Source of the DNA: Amorphophallus konjac
Taxonomy: Eukaryota > Streptophyta > Magnoliopsida > Alismatales > Araceae
Reading direction: 5' to 3'
Assembly (NCBI GenBank): GCA_022559845.1
Contig: JAHNEJ010001156.1
Coordinates: forward strand, 247,246-311,245
Length of the DNA: 64,000 nucleotides
Below the pieces are notes generated by a model. That model did not search any database. It was not told the origin of the DNA and saw only the letters and a program-made list of their open reading frames with translations. This document shows, piece after piece, positions 10,656 through 21,988 of the stretch; within the stretch, counting starts at the first letter, position 1, and each line of letters starts with the position of its first letter. The position numbers were made by a program, and so were the translations under genes.

Positions 10656-12005
10656 ATGACGGCTGGAATCATATCTGTATGCTTTGATCAACAAGCTGTC
10701 GATGTGCATGTTCGAGAAGGCTACATGGCGGTACCTCTTTCCTTCGGATCGATGCCGCCTACTGTCGGGATGCCCAACTGCCTGGGCCTCATCTTCACTG
10801 ACTTGCTCGAAATTGACAACCAGGAGCAAAGGACTGTTGTCGAGACATTGACGCAAGCTACCAACCCCAAGATGAGCCAGGTGATGCAGGATACTCCTGA
10901 GGTCGTGTCCTGCTTCATCCATCACGAGGCGAAAAGGGGCACATCCTTTGCTGCTGGAAGAAGGAGGAGATCCGACAGGAGAGCCCGATCCATTGCTGCG
11001 GGTCGTCGGATATCCAATTCAGGAAAGACAATGCTGATTGGAGATGTCCGGGTAAACCTCAGTGGTTGCCCAAGGGCGGTCAAGCCGGACGTGATCGTCC
11101 CGATGGTGCCTACTACCAACAGGTTCCGGGTACTAGCTGCCAGGAGGGTTGACATGAAAGAGGAGGATAGAAAGCCACTGGCACCGAAGCCGCCCAAGTT
11201 CAGGCAGATCTGGCGGCCAAAGAAAATCCGGAGCTGGGTCCCAGCTCGAGAGGAAGAGAACATAGCTGATACCACTGTTGCCCACTTCAGGGCAGGAAGT
11301 AGAAGAGGAGAAGAAAAAGACATAAGAAATGTTGTTGCTATTTATCCCAGGGCTCGGGGTAGGAAAGGTGAGAAAGAGAATGAAGGGAGAAATCTGACTA
11401 CTATTCACCCCAGGATGAGGGGCAGAAGATATGAGCAGAAGGAAGAGCTCACGGTCACCCACCCCATGGCTGGGGGCAAAAGATGGGAAAGGAAGAACTA
11501 TGCTGCTGCTGCCAACCGCTGCCAGGATGGGAGTAGAAGGTTCAGGGAGGAAGAGGAAATGAGAATAAGCGAACCAGTCGCTACTGCCACTCTAAGAAGA
11601 TAAAGAGCCTGTGCCAGACAGGCCGATATATTCAAATACTGCAAAGCCGAGCACTTGACTGCTCAGGTGGAGAGATTGGCTTATCAGCAGAAGAGCCGGG
11701 AAAGATTGATGCTCCAACAAGAGCCACGAAGGCACAATCAAGAGGAGATGAAACAAGTGGCTCAAGACTACTTTCACTACCTGGGGAACTCCGCCCTCGG
11801 GCGGCAAAGATTATTTCGTGCCTTGGGCACCATGGATGATGAAGAAGAAGAAACCCTTCAAGAAGTGATGCTCAGAGTCTCCTCCTCCGATTCCAATGAT
11901 TATGAAGAAGGCCACAGAGCCGGGTATGGGAAAGAAGACCCGCACAGAGAAGAAGCTAGAGAAGAATATCAGTCTTTGACCGGCTCAAATACCCCGATCA
12001 GGTGA
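10656..12005 (+). pseudogene. Extra ORF before gag (ORF1-like) of RLG-C
   Basis: The ATG at 10656 follows a splice-acceptor-like tract (CTTTCTCTATTTTCAG, ending at 10646). The product is about 440 residues with one in-frame stop at 11601-11603. The N-terminal third is mixed. Residues about 180-310 are very Arg/Lys/Glu-rich and contain four or five degenerate repeats of about 20-26 residues, recognisable as H-P/F-x-A/M-x-G-R/K-R, for example HFRAGSRRGE, IYPRARGRKGE, IHPRMRGRRYE, THPMAGGKRWE. The rest is Gln/Glu-rich. Tat and Ogre elements are known to carry an extra ORF of unknown function here. I recognise no enzyme domain, and a nucleic-acid-binding role is only a guess from charge. Confidence 0.65.
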
Positions 12006-12034
12006 GAAGGAAAGTCTACAGGTAGAGGGAAAAG

Positions 12035-13041
12035 ATGCAGATCTTTGCCTGCAATATGGCCGGGCTTGTCAAAGGGCAGGATATGTTACCGACACAGCCA
12101 GATGAACTGCTCAGACTGGCAGCCAGACCAGGCCCCGTCACAAGAAGAGGACAGGCGGCAAAAGATAAGATGAAGACTAATGATGAAGCCTGCAGGATTA
12201 CCACTATGACAGTTAATGTGGTGACAACGGAAGAGGAAGACAATCCCTTCGTTGATGATGCTGAAGGGACTTCAGAAGATCTACAGATCCCGTCAACCCT
12301 GGATCCCATGATCCAGATGATGTTTAGAAGATATCAACAAGAGATCAATGCTCTCAGAAGACAGCTAAATGAGAGGCATGAAGCTACACCGGTCTCCAAG
12401 CAAGTCGAGCCTGTGGGGCAGACTGCCAGCTCAACAGAAATGGCTATCCCAGCTAATCCTCTCCCGGCTGATAAGGGCAAAGCACCGAGCCAACCCGTTC
12501 TGCAGCAGACGGTAGCTCAGCCCTCTGTATCTCAGACGCAGCCTGTCGCGCCGGCCTTGCGCGCAACTGTGATGACAACTCCTTACAGTCAGCAACAAGC
12601 TCACTTCTTCCCGGAAAACATAGATCCAGCCATAGCCCAGAAGCTGATGATTGAAAGATTGTGGAGATGAAGCTATCTGAAAAGACTGGTGATGATGCTA
12701 GTACCTACGATGTGTACAAAGTACCGTATCCTCCCCAGTATGCTGCTAAGAGACTACCGCCAGGCGTCAGTAAGCCGCCGAAGTTCGAAAAATTTAATGG
12801 CCAGGGCTCTCCCAGGGAGCACATAGCTTACTATACCACAATTATGGGTGACTTGGCAGTTGATGAAGCTTATCTGCTTAAGTTCTTCGGCTCATCCCTC
12901 ATCGGGATACCCTTTGAATGGTATTCAAGCCTGCCGGCTGGGTCACTGGCCGATTGGCCTGATATGCAAAGAAAGTTCCGCGACAGATTTCACGTCACGG
13001 AAAGAGAAATTACAATAGCAGAACTATATGCAACCAGGTAA
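12035..13041 (+). pseudogene. RLG-C gag, N-terminal part
   Basis: It begins in one frame (12035-12670: Gln/Pro-rich leader with a short helical segment MFRRYQQEINALRRQL). It then shifts near 12661 to the frame used by the rest of pol. The second part holds the retrotransposon gag (capsid-like) domain: PKFEKFNGQGSPREHIAYY and LLKFFGSSLIGIPFEWYSSLP. The stop at 13039-13041 falls inside the domain; homologous reading resumes at once (DETSLDYIKRW), so it is a point mutation. The frame change near 12661 is probably a small indel. Confidence 0.85.
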
Positions 13042-15519
13042 AAGCAAGATGAAACATCACTGGACTACATCAAAAGGTGGAGGAACTTAGCTATGAGATG
13101 CAGAAGACCTCCTCATCAAGAAGATGCAGTGCAAATATGTAAGCAGAGCCTCAGGAGAGAGGTACTGGAAAAAATGATTGGTGCAGATGTCAGAACATTT
13201 GACCGGCTAAATAATATAGTGGCGGAAGTCGAGACGTTCCTGTCCAAGCGTCTAACGGCCAATGCTCCAACTGTGCCAAAAGGTAAATCTAATGATCGAC
13301 GACCATCGCACTCTGAGGCTAACACCGTCGATTTCAGAACCTTCGAGCAACAGAAAGGGAAGAAGGGGGCAGATGAAGCTCCCCCGCCAGCAGACACAGT
13401 AGAAAGAAAAGATAAGGTCTCTCTGAGAAACAAAATGAGAAAGCCATACTCTTTCCCGAAAGATAAGACAGCCGCACTATTCAACTGGGCATACAAGTTC
13501 AACAAGGTAACATTGCCTGAGCCAAAGAGACCCGATGACACGGCAAAGAAAGGTGATCCCTTGTTCTGTCCATATCACCGTGCGCTGGGGCACGCAATTG
13601 AAGATTGTTACGTCTTCAAAGATATTATGGAAGGCATGGTCAAAAAGGGCGAGCTACAGCTGGGAGATTACCAGGTAGAGCCACCTCGTCCACATGAGCC
13701 TCCGACCTTAGGAATGGCCGCCAATATGATTTCAGTCTACCAGCAACTGCCTAAGGAGGCCGTTGAAGAATGTACCAGGCATACTTATGAAGCTTGCTTC
13801 CTCACCCCACTAAAGGATCAGGAAGGATGGCAGATGAAACCCATAAAGAACAGAAAGAAGACTCCCGCAGCCAATACCAGTGGAGCAGTTATCCGCGGTG
13901 TCACACCAAGGCCCGAACCACCTCCAGTAAAGCCAGTATGGCACACGGTTGAAACAGGGCCAGTTATCCGGATCCCCACTCATAATCGGAGAAGACAAGT
14001 CCCCCTACCTGCACATAAGGAAGTAAGTCCTGCAGCCAGGCGTTTACAGCAGTATATTAATGGGCTCGATGAATATGAACAGGAAAAGCCCGGGCACCTG
14101 CTGGTGAAAGACTGTATACTCTGGGAACAGCTCGAAGAATTGAAAATTAAAGAGCAGTCAGAGGCAGAACAAGAAAAAGCTGAGACTGAACCCTTCTGGG
14201 GGAAAGAACCAAAGAAGCCAAACTCCCAGAAAAAGAAGAGATGGTCTAAATGCAAAAAGGAAAAGGGAGTCGTGACAGTACAATGCAACACCCTATCAGC
14301 ACTCTTTACCTCGCCCGGGGAGGACGATGAGGATGAAACATCAAATGCCCCGCTAGAAGCCAACCATGCCGAGGCCTCAACCTCAGCACATGCAACACGC
14401 TCCGGAAGAAGGTGGGGGCGCCCACCACCAGCCAATCATAACATTATGTTCAGAGGGGAGCAACCCTACCAGATTCCTGAACCAGAGGTACGAGGTGTCC
14501 AGGTTCCTCCCCCTGCCAGCTTGTACCAAGAAAAGAAGAAAGGAGGTCAAACTCCAACATTTTTGGAATTTCTATCCAGCCTGGAAATTGGGCAGTCGAT
14601 ACAGGCTGGGCCAGATAAAGGCAAGAGACCTCAGCAGTCGGCATATGTAGCCTACAAGCAAAATGAGAAAGAGGAGGATAACTCTCCGACGGCACCAGGG
14701 GCCGTTGCCATAGAAGAAGCCCCCCAAGAGATCAGTCCAGAGGATGAAACCAGCACTGGGCAGCAGAGGCCACGGGCACCACATGAACCTCTAAAACCCC
14801 GATGGGCGGAAGAAATGAGACTGTCTAATGTCAGGGTGGGCAGCCGGATCATGAAAATGCTAAAGAAGCTCCCTACCAGATTCTCCATCTGGGAGATTCT
14901 CTCTCTGAGTGAAGAGGCTCGCCAAGCAATTGTTGATGCCTTGCAGTCGCCGGCACAATATGAAGCACTCTTGACAGAAGTGAATTCTGGGCTGTCAGTC
15001 ACATTCACAGAAGACGACATGCTGATTCCGAATTCCGGCCATAACAGACCGCTGTATATGAGGGGCTCCCTGAACTGTCAGCCACTGAGCAAGATACTGA
15101 TAGATCCCGGGGCTGCCGTGAACATTCTCCCATACCGCATCTACCAAAAATATTACTTTGATCTTCAGCTTACCAAGGTCAGAGACATGAAAATTGCGGG
15201 ATTCAACCAGAAATGTGAGACGCCCCTTGGGGTGGCTGATTTCAACCTCACATTGGGGGACCTCACTACCGTGGTGCGATTTTATGTAATCGACTCCAAC
15301 ACCACGTATAAGGCCCTGCTGGGGAGACCGTGGCTGCATGAATATCAGATAGTGCCGTCCATGCTACATCAATGCCTTAAATACTGCCACAAAGGAAAAG
15401 AAGAAAGGGTGTTTGCGGACCTGCATCCCTTCGAAGTATTCGAGTGCGATATGCTCGATGCATCCTACTACACGGAGGTGTCGCAAAAGGATGAAGAGAA
15501 AGAGGCTGGGGTCAACTAG
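13042..15519 (+). pseudogene. RLG-C gag C-terminal part and protease
   Basis: The same frame continues with the end of the gag domain, then a nucleocapsid-type knuckle of the Tat form C-x2-H-x4-H-x4-C (CPYHRALGHAIEDC, about 13567-13608). A long acidic and Pro-rich linker follows. The retropepsin-like protease is at about 15070-15410. Its active site reads ILIDPGAAVNILP where D-(S/T/G)-G would be expected, and LLGRPWLH further on matches the conserved flap-side motif. The Pro in the catalytic triad is odd and may inactivate the enzyme. A stop at 15517-15519 ends this piece, but the frame continues. Confidence 0.85.
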
Positions 15520-16500
15520 AAGAAGCCGGTGACAAAGGCAAGAAATTGGTCTCCACCGCCACCAAGGGGCTATATTAAGAAACATGAAGTATCTCACATT
15601 TCATATATTGGTGACTTTGCTCGGATCACCCCTCCTAGCATCCACCCAGATGATACTGACGAAGAAATGAAAGAAAAGTACATACAAGTGGGGGTTCCGC
15701 AGGGTTTAGTCAAGCCCATTGCCAGCATAGAATACCAGACGGTGCTACCACTGAAGACTATGGAAATCCCTCGCTTCTACGAGCCTCCTACCATATTCTA
15801 CACCGGGGAGTCAGTCGAGGAAGATGATCGAGACTGCATGGTCCCTGAAGAAGCTGCAAACCGGATGGTTCCAATTACAGGCTTGGATTATACTACCCAA
15901 CGGGTTTCGCAGATGTTCTCTAAGATGCAAATGCCGTCATTGCAGCCTGCTGCCCAGAAGAAGGTGTTCAAGGAGCTATGGGATCCGCCTTGGGATAATA
16001 AAGAACTGAGGAAAATCACTCAGCACCCGGGATTGGGTTATACCCTTCAAGAATACTATGAAGCTTAGGTGGACGTCATCTCTGTCTCCTACCAGCATGA
16101 AGACCCTCCCGAGGTGGGATATGACAGGTACCCCTCGGAAGATGAAGAAATCATTTATCAATCCGTAATGAACAATGAAGCCCCAGACAGTCAGCCGGAG
16201 ACGGGGACATCTGATGAAACAAAGAAAGATTGGTGCTGGGAAGACCTACCTTGCAAAGAGGATCTGTTCCATGCTGAAGCAAAGTTTGATACGGGAACCC
16301 CGGATGAAGACCAAATAGCCAAAGAGCTGAGGGAATGCCTGGAGTTTGAGCGCATCCTTGAAGAAGTCCGGGCCCTATAGAATGACGATCCCTCGGCAAA
16401 GCCTGCATCAGAAGAACCTCTGGGGGCGGAAGACTCCATTTTTGAGTTCCCTTCTGAACCAGTCACGTCCTCGGGACAGACTAAACAGAATCCAACAATA
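15520..16500 (+). pseudogene. RLG-C protease-RT linker
   Basis: This is the same frame, with stops at 16066-16068 and 16378-16380. The sequence is acidic and Pro-rich with no catalytic motif (for example SYQHEDPPEVGYDRYPSEDEE). Similar acidic linkers separate protease and RT in RLG-H (63180-63480). I read it as part of the original polyprotein, not as a separate gene. Confidence 0.7.
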
Positions 16501-17628
16501 TTGGCCGTATATGATGAGCCAGCACCCGCTGATGACCAGTATGATGAAACAGAGAATCATGAAACTAAAGAAGATTATATCCCGGGAGGCTTCATTGACT
16601 TGCAAGAAGCCCCGCCCGAGGTCGAAGATGGAGGTCAGGCCACCGTCGATGAGCTTGTGGAAATAAATCCGGGGACCGCAGATGAGCCAAGGCTAACATT
16701 CCTCAGTGCACTGCTGGAGCCAGCTGCCAGGGAACAGTATATACAGTTCTTGAAAGAATTCCGAGACTGCTTTGCATGGACATATGATGAAATGCCGAGA
16801 CTGAGTTCTGATGTGGCACAGCACCGATTGGCAATAAAACCAGAGGCTAGCCCTGTAAAGCAGCCTTCCAGGAGAATGCGCCCTGAATTAATAAATCAGA
16901 TTAACAAAGAGGTTGACAAGCTAATCGATGTGGGCTTTGTTGAAGAGAACCAATATACTACATGGCTAGCCAATATAGTGCCCGTAAAGAAGAAGAATGG
17001 GCAGATCAGAATATGTGTTGATTTCCGGGACCTTAATAAGGCCTGCCCGAAAGATGATTTCCTAGTGCCAATCACTGAAGTGATGATCGATGCGACTACT
17101 AGTCATGAAGCCCTGTCATTTATGGATGGGTCATCCTGATATAACCAGATCTGGATTGCTGAAGAAGACAGAGTGCACACTGTGTTCCGCACTCCGAAGG
17201 GGATCTTCCACTACAAAAGGATGCCGTTTGGCCTCAAGAATGCCGGCGCTACCTACCAAAGAGCTATGACCAAGATTTTTGATGATTTGCTCTTCAAGAA
17301 AGTAGAGTGCTACATTGATGATTTGGTAGTAAAAACTAAAAGAAGAGAAGACCATTTGCAAGACCTGAGGGTAGTATTCCAGAGGCTGCGCAAATATGAA
17401 CTCAAATTGAATCCCATGAAATGTGCCTTCGGCGTGTCCAGTGGAAAATTCCTCGGGTTTATTATCCGGCATAGGGGCATTGAAATCGACCCATCCAAGA
17501 TTAAGGCTATCCAGGAGCTCCCTCCACCGAGGAATCTGTCCGAGCTGAGATCTCTGCAAGGGCGTCTGGCCTATATCCGATGATTTATATCAAATCTGTC
17601 GGGAAGATGCCACCCCTTTCACAAGCTC
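16501..17628 (+). pseudogene. RLG-C reverse transcriptase
   Basis: This is a Gypsy RT in one frame. It opens with FAWTYDEMPRL and VKQPSRRMRPE, then VPVKKKNGQIRICVDFRDLN, KACPKDDF and MDGSS. After the stop at 17137-17139 come RTPKGIFHYKRMPFGLKNAGATYQ, the catalytic CYIDDLVVKT at about 17310-17340, and FLGFIIRHRGIEIDPSKI. A second stop at 17581-17583 interrupts the LAYIR...FISNLSGRC segment. RLG-H's RT has the same FAWSYEDMPGL opening, consistent with one lineage. The catalytic YIDD is intact, but the stops would prevent a full product. Confidence 0.93.
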
Positions 17629-18681
17629 ATGATGAAAGATGTGCCGTTCCTCTGGGACGATGGCTGTCAGGAAGCCTTTGAGAAGCTGAAAGAATATCTC
17701 AAGACCCCTCCAGTGCTGGGGGCACCCGTTAAGGGCAGGCCCTTAATACTATACATCGCGGCCACACACTGTTCCCTGGGGGCAATGCTGGCACAGATAA
17801 ATGAAGAAGGCAAAGAACAAGCCTTGTACTACCTGAGTAGGAGGTTGATTAGAACTAAAGAAAGCTACAGCTACATAGAAAAGACCTGCTTGGCACTAGT
17901 CTTTGCTGTCAAGAAGCTCCGACACTATATGTGGTCACATGAAGTCAGATTGATATCTGCAGCAGATCCGCTCAAATATATATTGACTCAGCCTGTACTG
18001 AAGGGCCGGTTGGGCAAATGGGCAGTGATCCTGATGGAATTCGATATTACCTACACACCCCAGAGGGTGATAAAAGGACAGGCCGTGGCTGATTTCTTCG
18101 CAGAGCATCCTGTGCCGAAAAATGATATGCTAGGGACTGAGTTACCCGATGACGAGACACTCGAGGCCTACCAGGCTCAGTCAGTTATGTGGCAACTATT
18201 CTTTGATGGAGCATCTAGAACAGAGACAGACTCCGATGGAAAGACCAGAATACGGTCCGGGGCCGATATTGTGCTGAAGTCACCAGAAGGGGAGGTCGTG
18301 CATACTTCCTGTTCTATAAACAAGCCCTGCACCAATAATGAAGCTGAGTACGAAGCTCTGATAATCGGTCTGCATATCAGCCTCAACATGGGTATCCAAA
18401 TGCTTCAGGTATTCGGGGATTCGATGTTGATCATAAAACAAATCCAAGGGGAGTTCGAAGTGCGGAAGCCAGAATTGAATCCCTACCACCAGAAAGCTGT
18501 GCGCCTTATCGCGAAATTCTATCATATTGAGCTCAAGCATGTGGGCCGGGGGCACAATGCCCAAGCTGATGCACTGGCAAAGCTGGCCAGCTCACTAGCA
18601 GTCCCACCAAATAAGACACTGAACATTGTCGTTATGAACCGGCGGCAAGTCCCCAGTATGCTAGAAGGGTTCCCCGAATAA
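17629..18681 (+). pseudogene. RLG-C RNase H plus second, archaeal-type RNase H
   Basis: The first half is the usual Gypsy RNase H region (CSLGAMLAQ, ALYYLSRRL, SYIEKTCLALVFAVKKLRHY). From about 18190 a second RNase H fold begins: LFFDGASR with the first catalytic Asp, NEAEYEALI with the Glu, FGDSMLII with the second Asp, and GHNAQADALAKLA with the last acidic position. This duplicated aRNH domain is a defining mark of the Tat clade. The frame is open through both domains and ends at a stop at 18679-18681 that is probably a mutation, because the frame continues into integrase. Confidence 0.93.
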
Positions 18682-20001
18682 GATGAAGTTGCCACCATCA
18701 GCACAGAACAAGCTTCTGATTGGAGACAGCACTTGCTGCAGTGGTTGGTACACCAATAACTGTCGCAGATAAGGGAAGAAAAGATGAAACTCCTAAGAAT
18801 CAAAGATTCTTATGAACTCAGGAATGGAATTTTCTTCCGAATAATGGCAGATGCACACAAGAAGATTCTACTCCGCTGTCTGTCCACTGAGGAAGCCTGG
18901 CAAGCGATGAAAGAAACCCATGCTGGGACAGCAGGTGCCCACCAGGCTGGTCCCAAGATGAAGATAGAAATCAAGAAGCTGGGCTACTATTGGCCCACCA
19001 TGTTTGAAGACTACTGTAAATTTGCAAAATCATGCCAGAAATGCCAGGAGCATGCTACTGTGCCTTGAAGGCCTCCTACGACTCTGCACCCTACAGTTCC
19101 CAGCTGGCCATTTGCACAATGGGGAACTGATGTAGTCGGGCCACTGCCGACTTCCTCGGCCAGACATAAGTACATTCTGGCCATAACAGATTACTTCTCC
19201 CGATGGGCGGAGGCTATAGCATTAAGAGAAGTGACTGGTGAACTGGTCGCCAGATTCATCAAACAGAACATTATCTTCCGGTTCGGGATCCCCAGCCGAA
19301 TAATATCCGATAATCGAAGTCATTTCAGAAATCAGAAGGTCTATTGGCTTGCTGAGAAGTATAAGATCGAATGGAGGACTTCCACTCCTTACAATCCGCA
19401 GGCAAACGGATTGGCAGAAGCTTTTAACAAGACTCTCTGCACCTTGCTGGCCAAGGTCGTCAGTTCTAATAAGAAGGACTGGGAAGAGAAAATGTATGAA
19501 GCTCTGTGGGCATACCGCACTGTCTTCAAGACACCTACAGGGTGCTCACCATACTCACTGGTATACGGCTCAAAGGCAGTGGTTCCGCTAGAGCTGGAAG
19601 TCCCGTCACTCAGAGTGGCAGTCCAATATGGCCTGGCCCGTGGCGAACAGACCAATGCAGAAAGAAGACTAGAAGAACTAGCTGAATTGGAAGGGAAGCG
19701 CCTCCGAGCTCAGAAGAGTATCCAAATGTATCAGGCCCGCATGGCCACTGCATTCAACAAACTCGTAAAAGGACGAGAATTCAAGAAAGGCGACCTCGTC
19801 ATGGTCAAGAAAAAAGAAGTCATGGCGTCCAACCCAAAAGGAAAGCTGAATGCTAATTGGGAAGGTCCTTATGTGATACAAAGGGTCTACGAAGGAGGGG
19901 CCTACATGGTTGTTAACCATCGAGGGGAAGTCCAATTCTCGCCACTCAACAGAAGACATCTGAAGCTGTATCATACAGCACAACCAACATTCCCCGAGTA
20001 A
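18682..20001 (+). pseudogene. RLG-C integrase
   Basis: The same frame continues after two further stops (18757-18759, 19066-19068). The zinc-binding HHCC segment is at about 18905-19060 (HAGTAGAHQAG and CQKCQEH). The core has GTDVVGPLP and ITDYFSRW with the first Asp, IISDNRSHF with the second, and NGLAEAFNKTL with the Glu. ISDNR replaces the common ISDNG. The C-terminal GPY-type segment reads NWEGPYVIQRVYEGGAYMV at about 19855-19915. There is no chromodomain, as expected for Tat. The final stop at 19999-20001 ends pol. Confidence 0.92.
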
Positions 20002-20011
20002 TTGGGCAAAA

Positions 20012-20690
20012 TCTACCCTTTTCCAGGTCTAGCGGCACTCCGCCCTAACCGAGCTACACCCTTTTCTTGGTCTAGCGGCACCCCGCCCTAACCAAGCTAC
20101 ACCCTCTTCTTGGTATAGCGGCACTCCGCCCTAGCCAAGATACACCCTTTTCTTGGTCTAGCGGCACTCCGCCCTAACCGAGCTACACCCTTCTCTTGGT
20201 CTAGCGGCACTCCGCCCTAACCGAGCTACCCCTTTCTTGGTCTAGCGGCACTCCGCCCTAGCCAAGCTACACCCTTTTCTTGGTATAGCGGCACTCTGCC
20301 CTAGCCAAGCTACACCCTTTTCTTGGTATAGCGGCACTCCGCCCTAGCCAAGATACACCCTTTCCTTGGTCTAGCGGCACTCCGCCCTAACCGAGCTACC
20401 CTTTTCCCGGTCTAGCTGTACTCCGCCCTAGCCGAGCTACCCTTTTCTTGGTCTAGCGGCACTCCGCCCTAGTCGAGCTACCCTTTTCTTGGTCTAGCAG
20501 CACTCCGCCCTAGCCGAGCTACACCCTTTTCTTGGTCTAGCGGCACTCCGCCCTAACTGAGCTACCCCTTTCTTGGTCTAGCGGCACTCCGCCCTAGCCA
20601 AGCTACACCCTTTTCCCGGTCTAGCGTCACTCCGCCCTAACCAAGCCACCCCTTATCTTGACCTAATGGCATTCCGACCTGTCACCCTCT
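20012..20690 (+). repeat. Tandem array of a 43-bp unit after pol
   Basis: About 16 head-to-tail copies of a 42-44 bp unit occur. The unit is built round TTGGTCTAGCGGCACTCC followed by GCCCTAACCGAGCTACACCC. Copies vary at a few positions (TCTAG/TATAG, CCGAG/CCAAG) and the last is degenerate. The array starts 11 bases after the integrase stop and ends before an A-rich tract at 20691-20720. Within a unit CTTGGTCTAG and CTAACCGAG are partly complementary, so each unit could fold on itself. Confidence 0.9.
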
Positions 20691-20740
20691 AAAAAAAAAA
20701 AGAGAAAGGAAGAGAGAATAGAAGATGACAAAATAGGGGC

Positions 20741-20955
20741 TAAAAATAGAGATGCCCCGCCAGACTTATTCAGGCGTTCTGAGTAAGGGCAAAAATGGCT
20801 AAAACCCAGCTGTGGTGAAAACCCGAAAGGGCACTGCAAGCAAAATTGGGTACCCCGCCACGTGAAAACCCAAAAGGGCGCGTGGGCAAAAGCAAGAGGG
20901 GGCTGGCTCCGGTGAAAACCCGAAAGGGCGCTTGGGTCGGTAATGTGGTGATTCC
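20741..20955 (+). repeat. Direct repeat, copy 1, with GAAAACCCGAAAGGGC motif
   Basis: This segment is about 85-90% like 21771-21988. Each copy carries three spaced occurrences of GTGAAAACCCGAAAGGGCG or variants, plus GCAAAAGCAAGAGGGGGCTGG. The motif holds a short inverted repeat (CCC-GAAA-GGG). No ORF spans it. Confidence 0.85.
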
Positions 20956-21770
20956 AAAGAAAGCCTCACCTCCCACCATAAAACTCCTCGTCGATCGACC
21001 GGCACACTGCCCGATCAGCGATAAAACCTTGTCCGGTTTAGACCTTACGTCTATTCCGACTAGATCTACATGTCTCTTTACGTCCCGCCGTGATGAAACC
21101 TGCTGTTGATCGATTGGCACATTGCCCGACCTACGATGAAACCTATCCAGTTTAGACCTTCCGTCTATCCTGATGAAATCCATGAACTCCTTGCATTGGT
21201 ATAAATCCAATACCGATGATGAAACCCGCCATTGATCGATAGGCACCTCGCCCAATATCAATGATAGAACCCTATCCAGTTTAGACCCTACGTCTATCCT
21301 GATGAAACATATGAAATCCTTGCATTGGTATGAGCCAATTCCAATGATGAAACCTGCTATCGATCGGTTGGCACACTGCCTGATCGACGCTAAAACCCAT
21401 CCAGGGTAGACCTTCCGTCCGCTCTGACATAGCACAACACTGCTCTTTGAATCGATTCAGACCCTCCGTCTGGATAGATCATGAAACTCTATTCCTTTGC
21501 GCTAATGTCAGACCCTACATTAACGATGAAACTCACATTTTCGGCAAATGGCTCCGTGCCCGAGCTGCTATCTATTCAGACCTTTCGCCTGAATATGTCA
21601 TGAAACCATATTTCCCTTTGCATTGATGTTGACACCCACATCAATGATCGTGTGTCCACAATAAACATATGACGCCATGGTCCATAGGATGAAAGTTCCA
21701 GTTCCAGAAAAGACGATGACAAAGAAAAAGAGAAAGAAAATGATAAAAGAAATATATATAAAAAATGGGG
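20956..21770 (+). repeat. Hairpin field, part 1
   Basis: This is non-coding. It is a run of short imperfect inverted repeats, each followed by (GAT)GAAAC: CGTCGATCG/CGATCAGCG (20990), TAGAC/GTCTA (21035), CAGTTTAGAC/GTCTATCCTG (21145), CATTGGTAT/ATACCGATG (21195) and CATTGAT/ATCAATG (21230). Arms are 5-10 bases and loops about 5-15. Arm sequences differ between units while the spacer is conserved. Confidence 0.7.
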
Positions 21771-21988
21771 TTAAAAAAATAGAGATACCCCGTGAGACTT
21801 GTTCAGGCATTCTGGACAAGGGCAAAAATGGCTAAAACCCAGCTGTGGTGAAAACCCGAAAGGGCACTGCAGGTAAAATCGGGTACCCCACCACGTGAAA
21901 ATCTGAAAGGACGCGTGGGCAAAAGCAAGAGGGGGCTGGCTCTAGTGAAAACCCAAAAGGACACTTGGGTCAGTAATGTGGTAATTCA
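21771..21988 (+). repeat. Direct repeat, copy 2
   Basis: This is the second copy of the 20741-20955 segment, in the same orientation, with scattered substitutions (for example GAAAACCCGAAAGGGC becoming GAAAATCTGAAAGGAC). It divides the hairpin field into two, so the whole block of repeat plus hairpins may have been duplicated. Confidence 0.85.
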
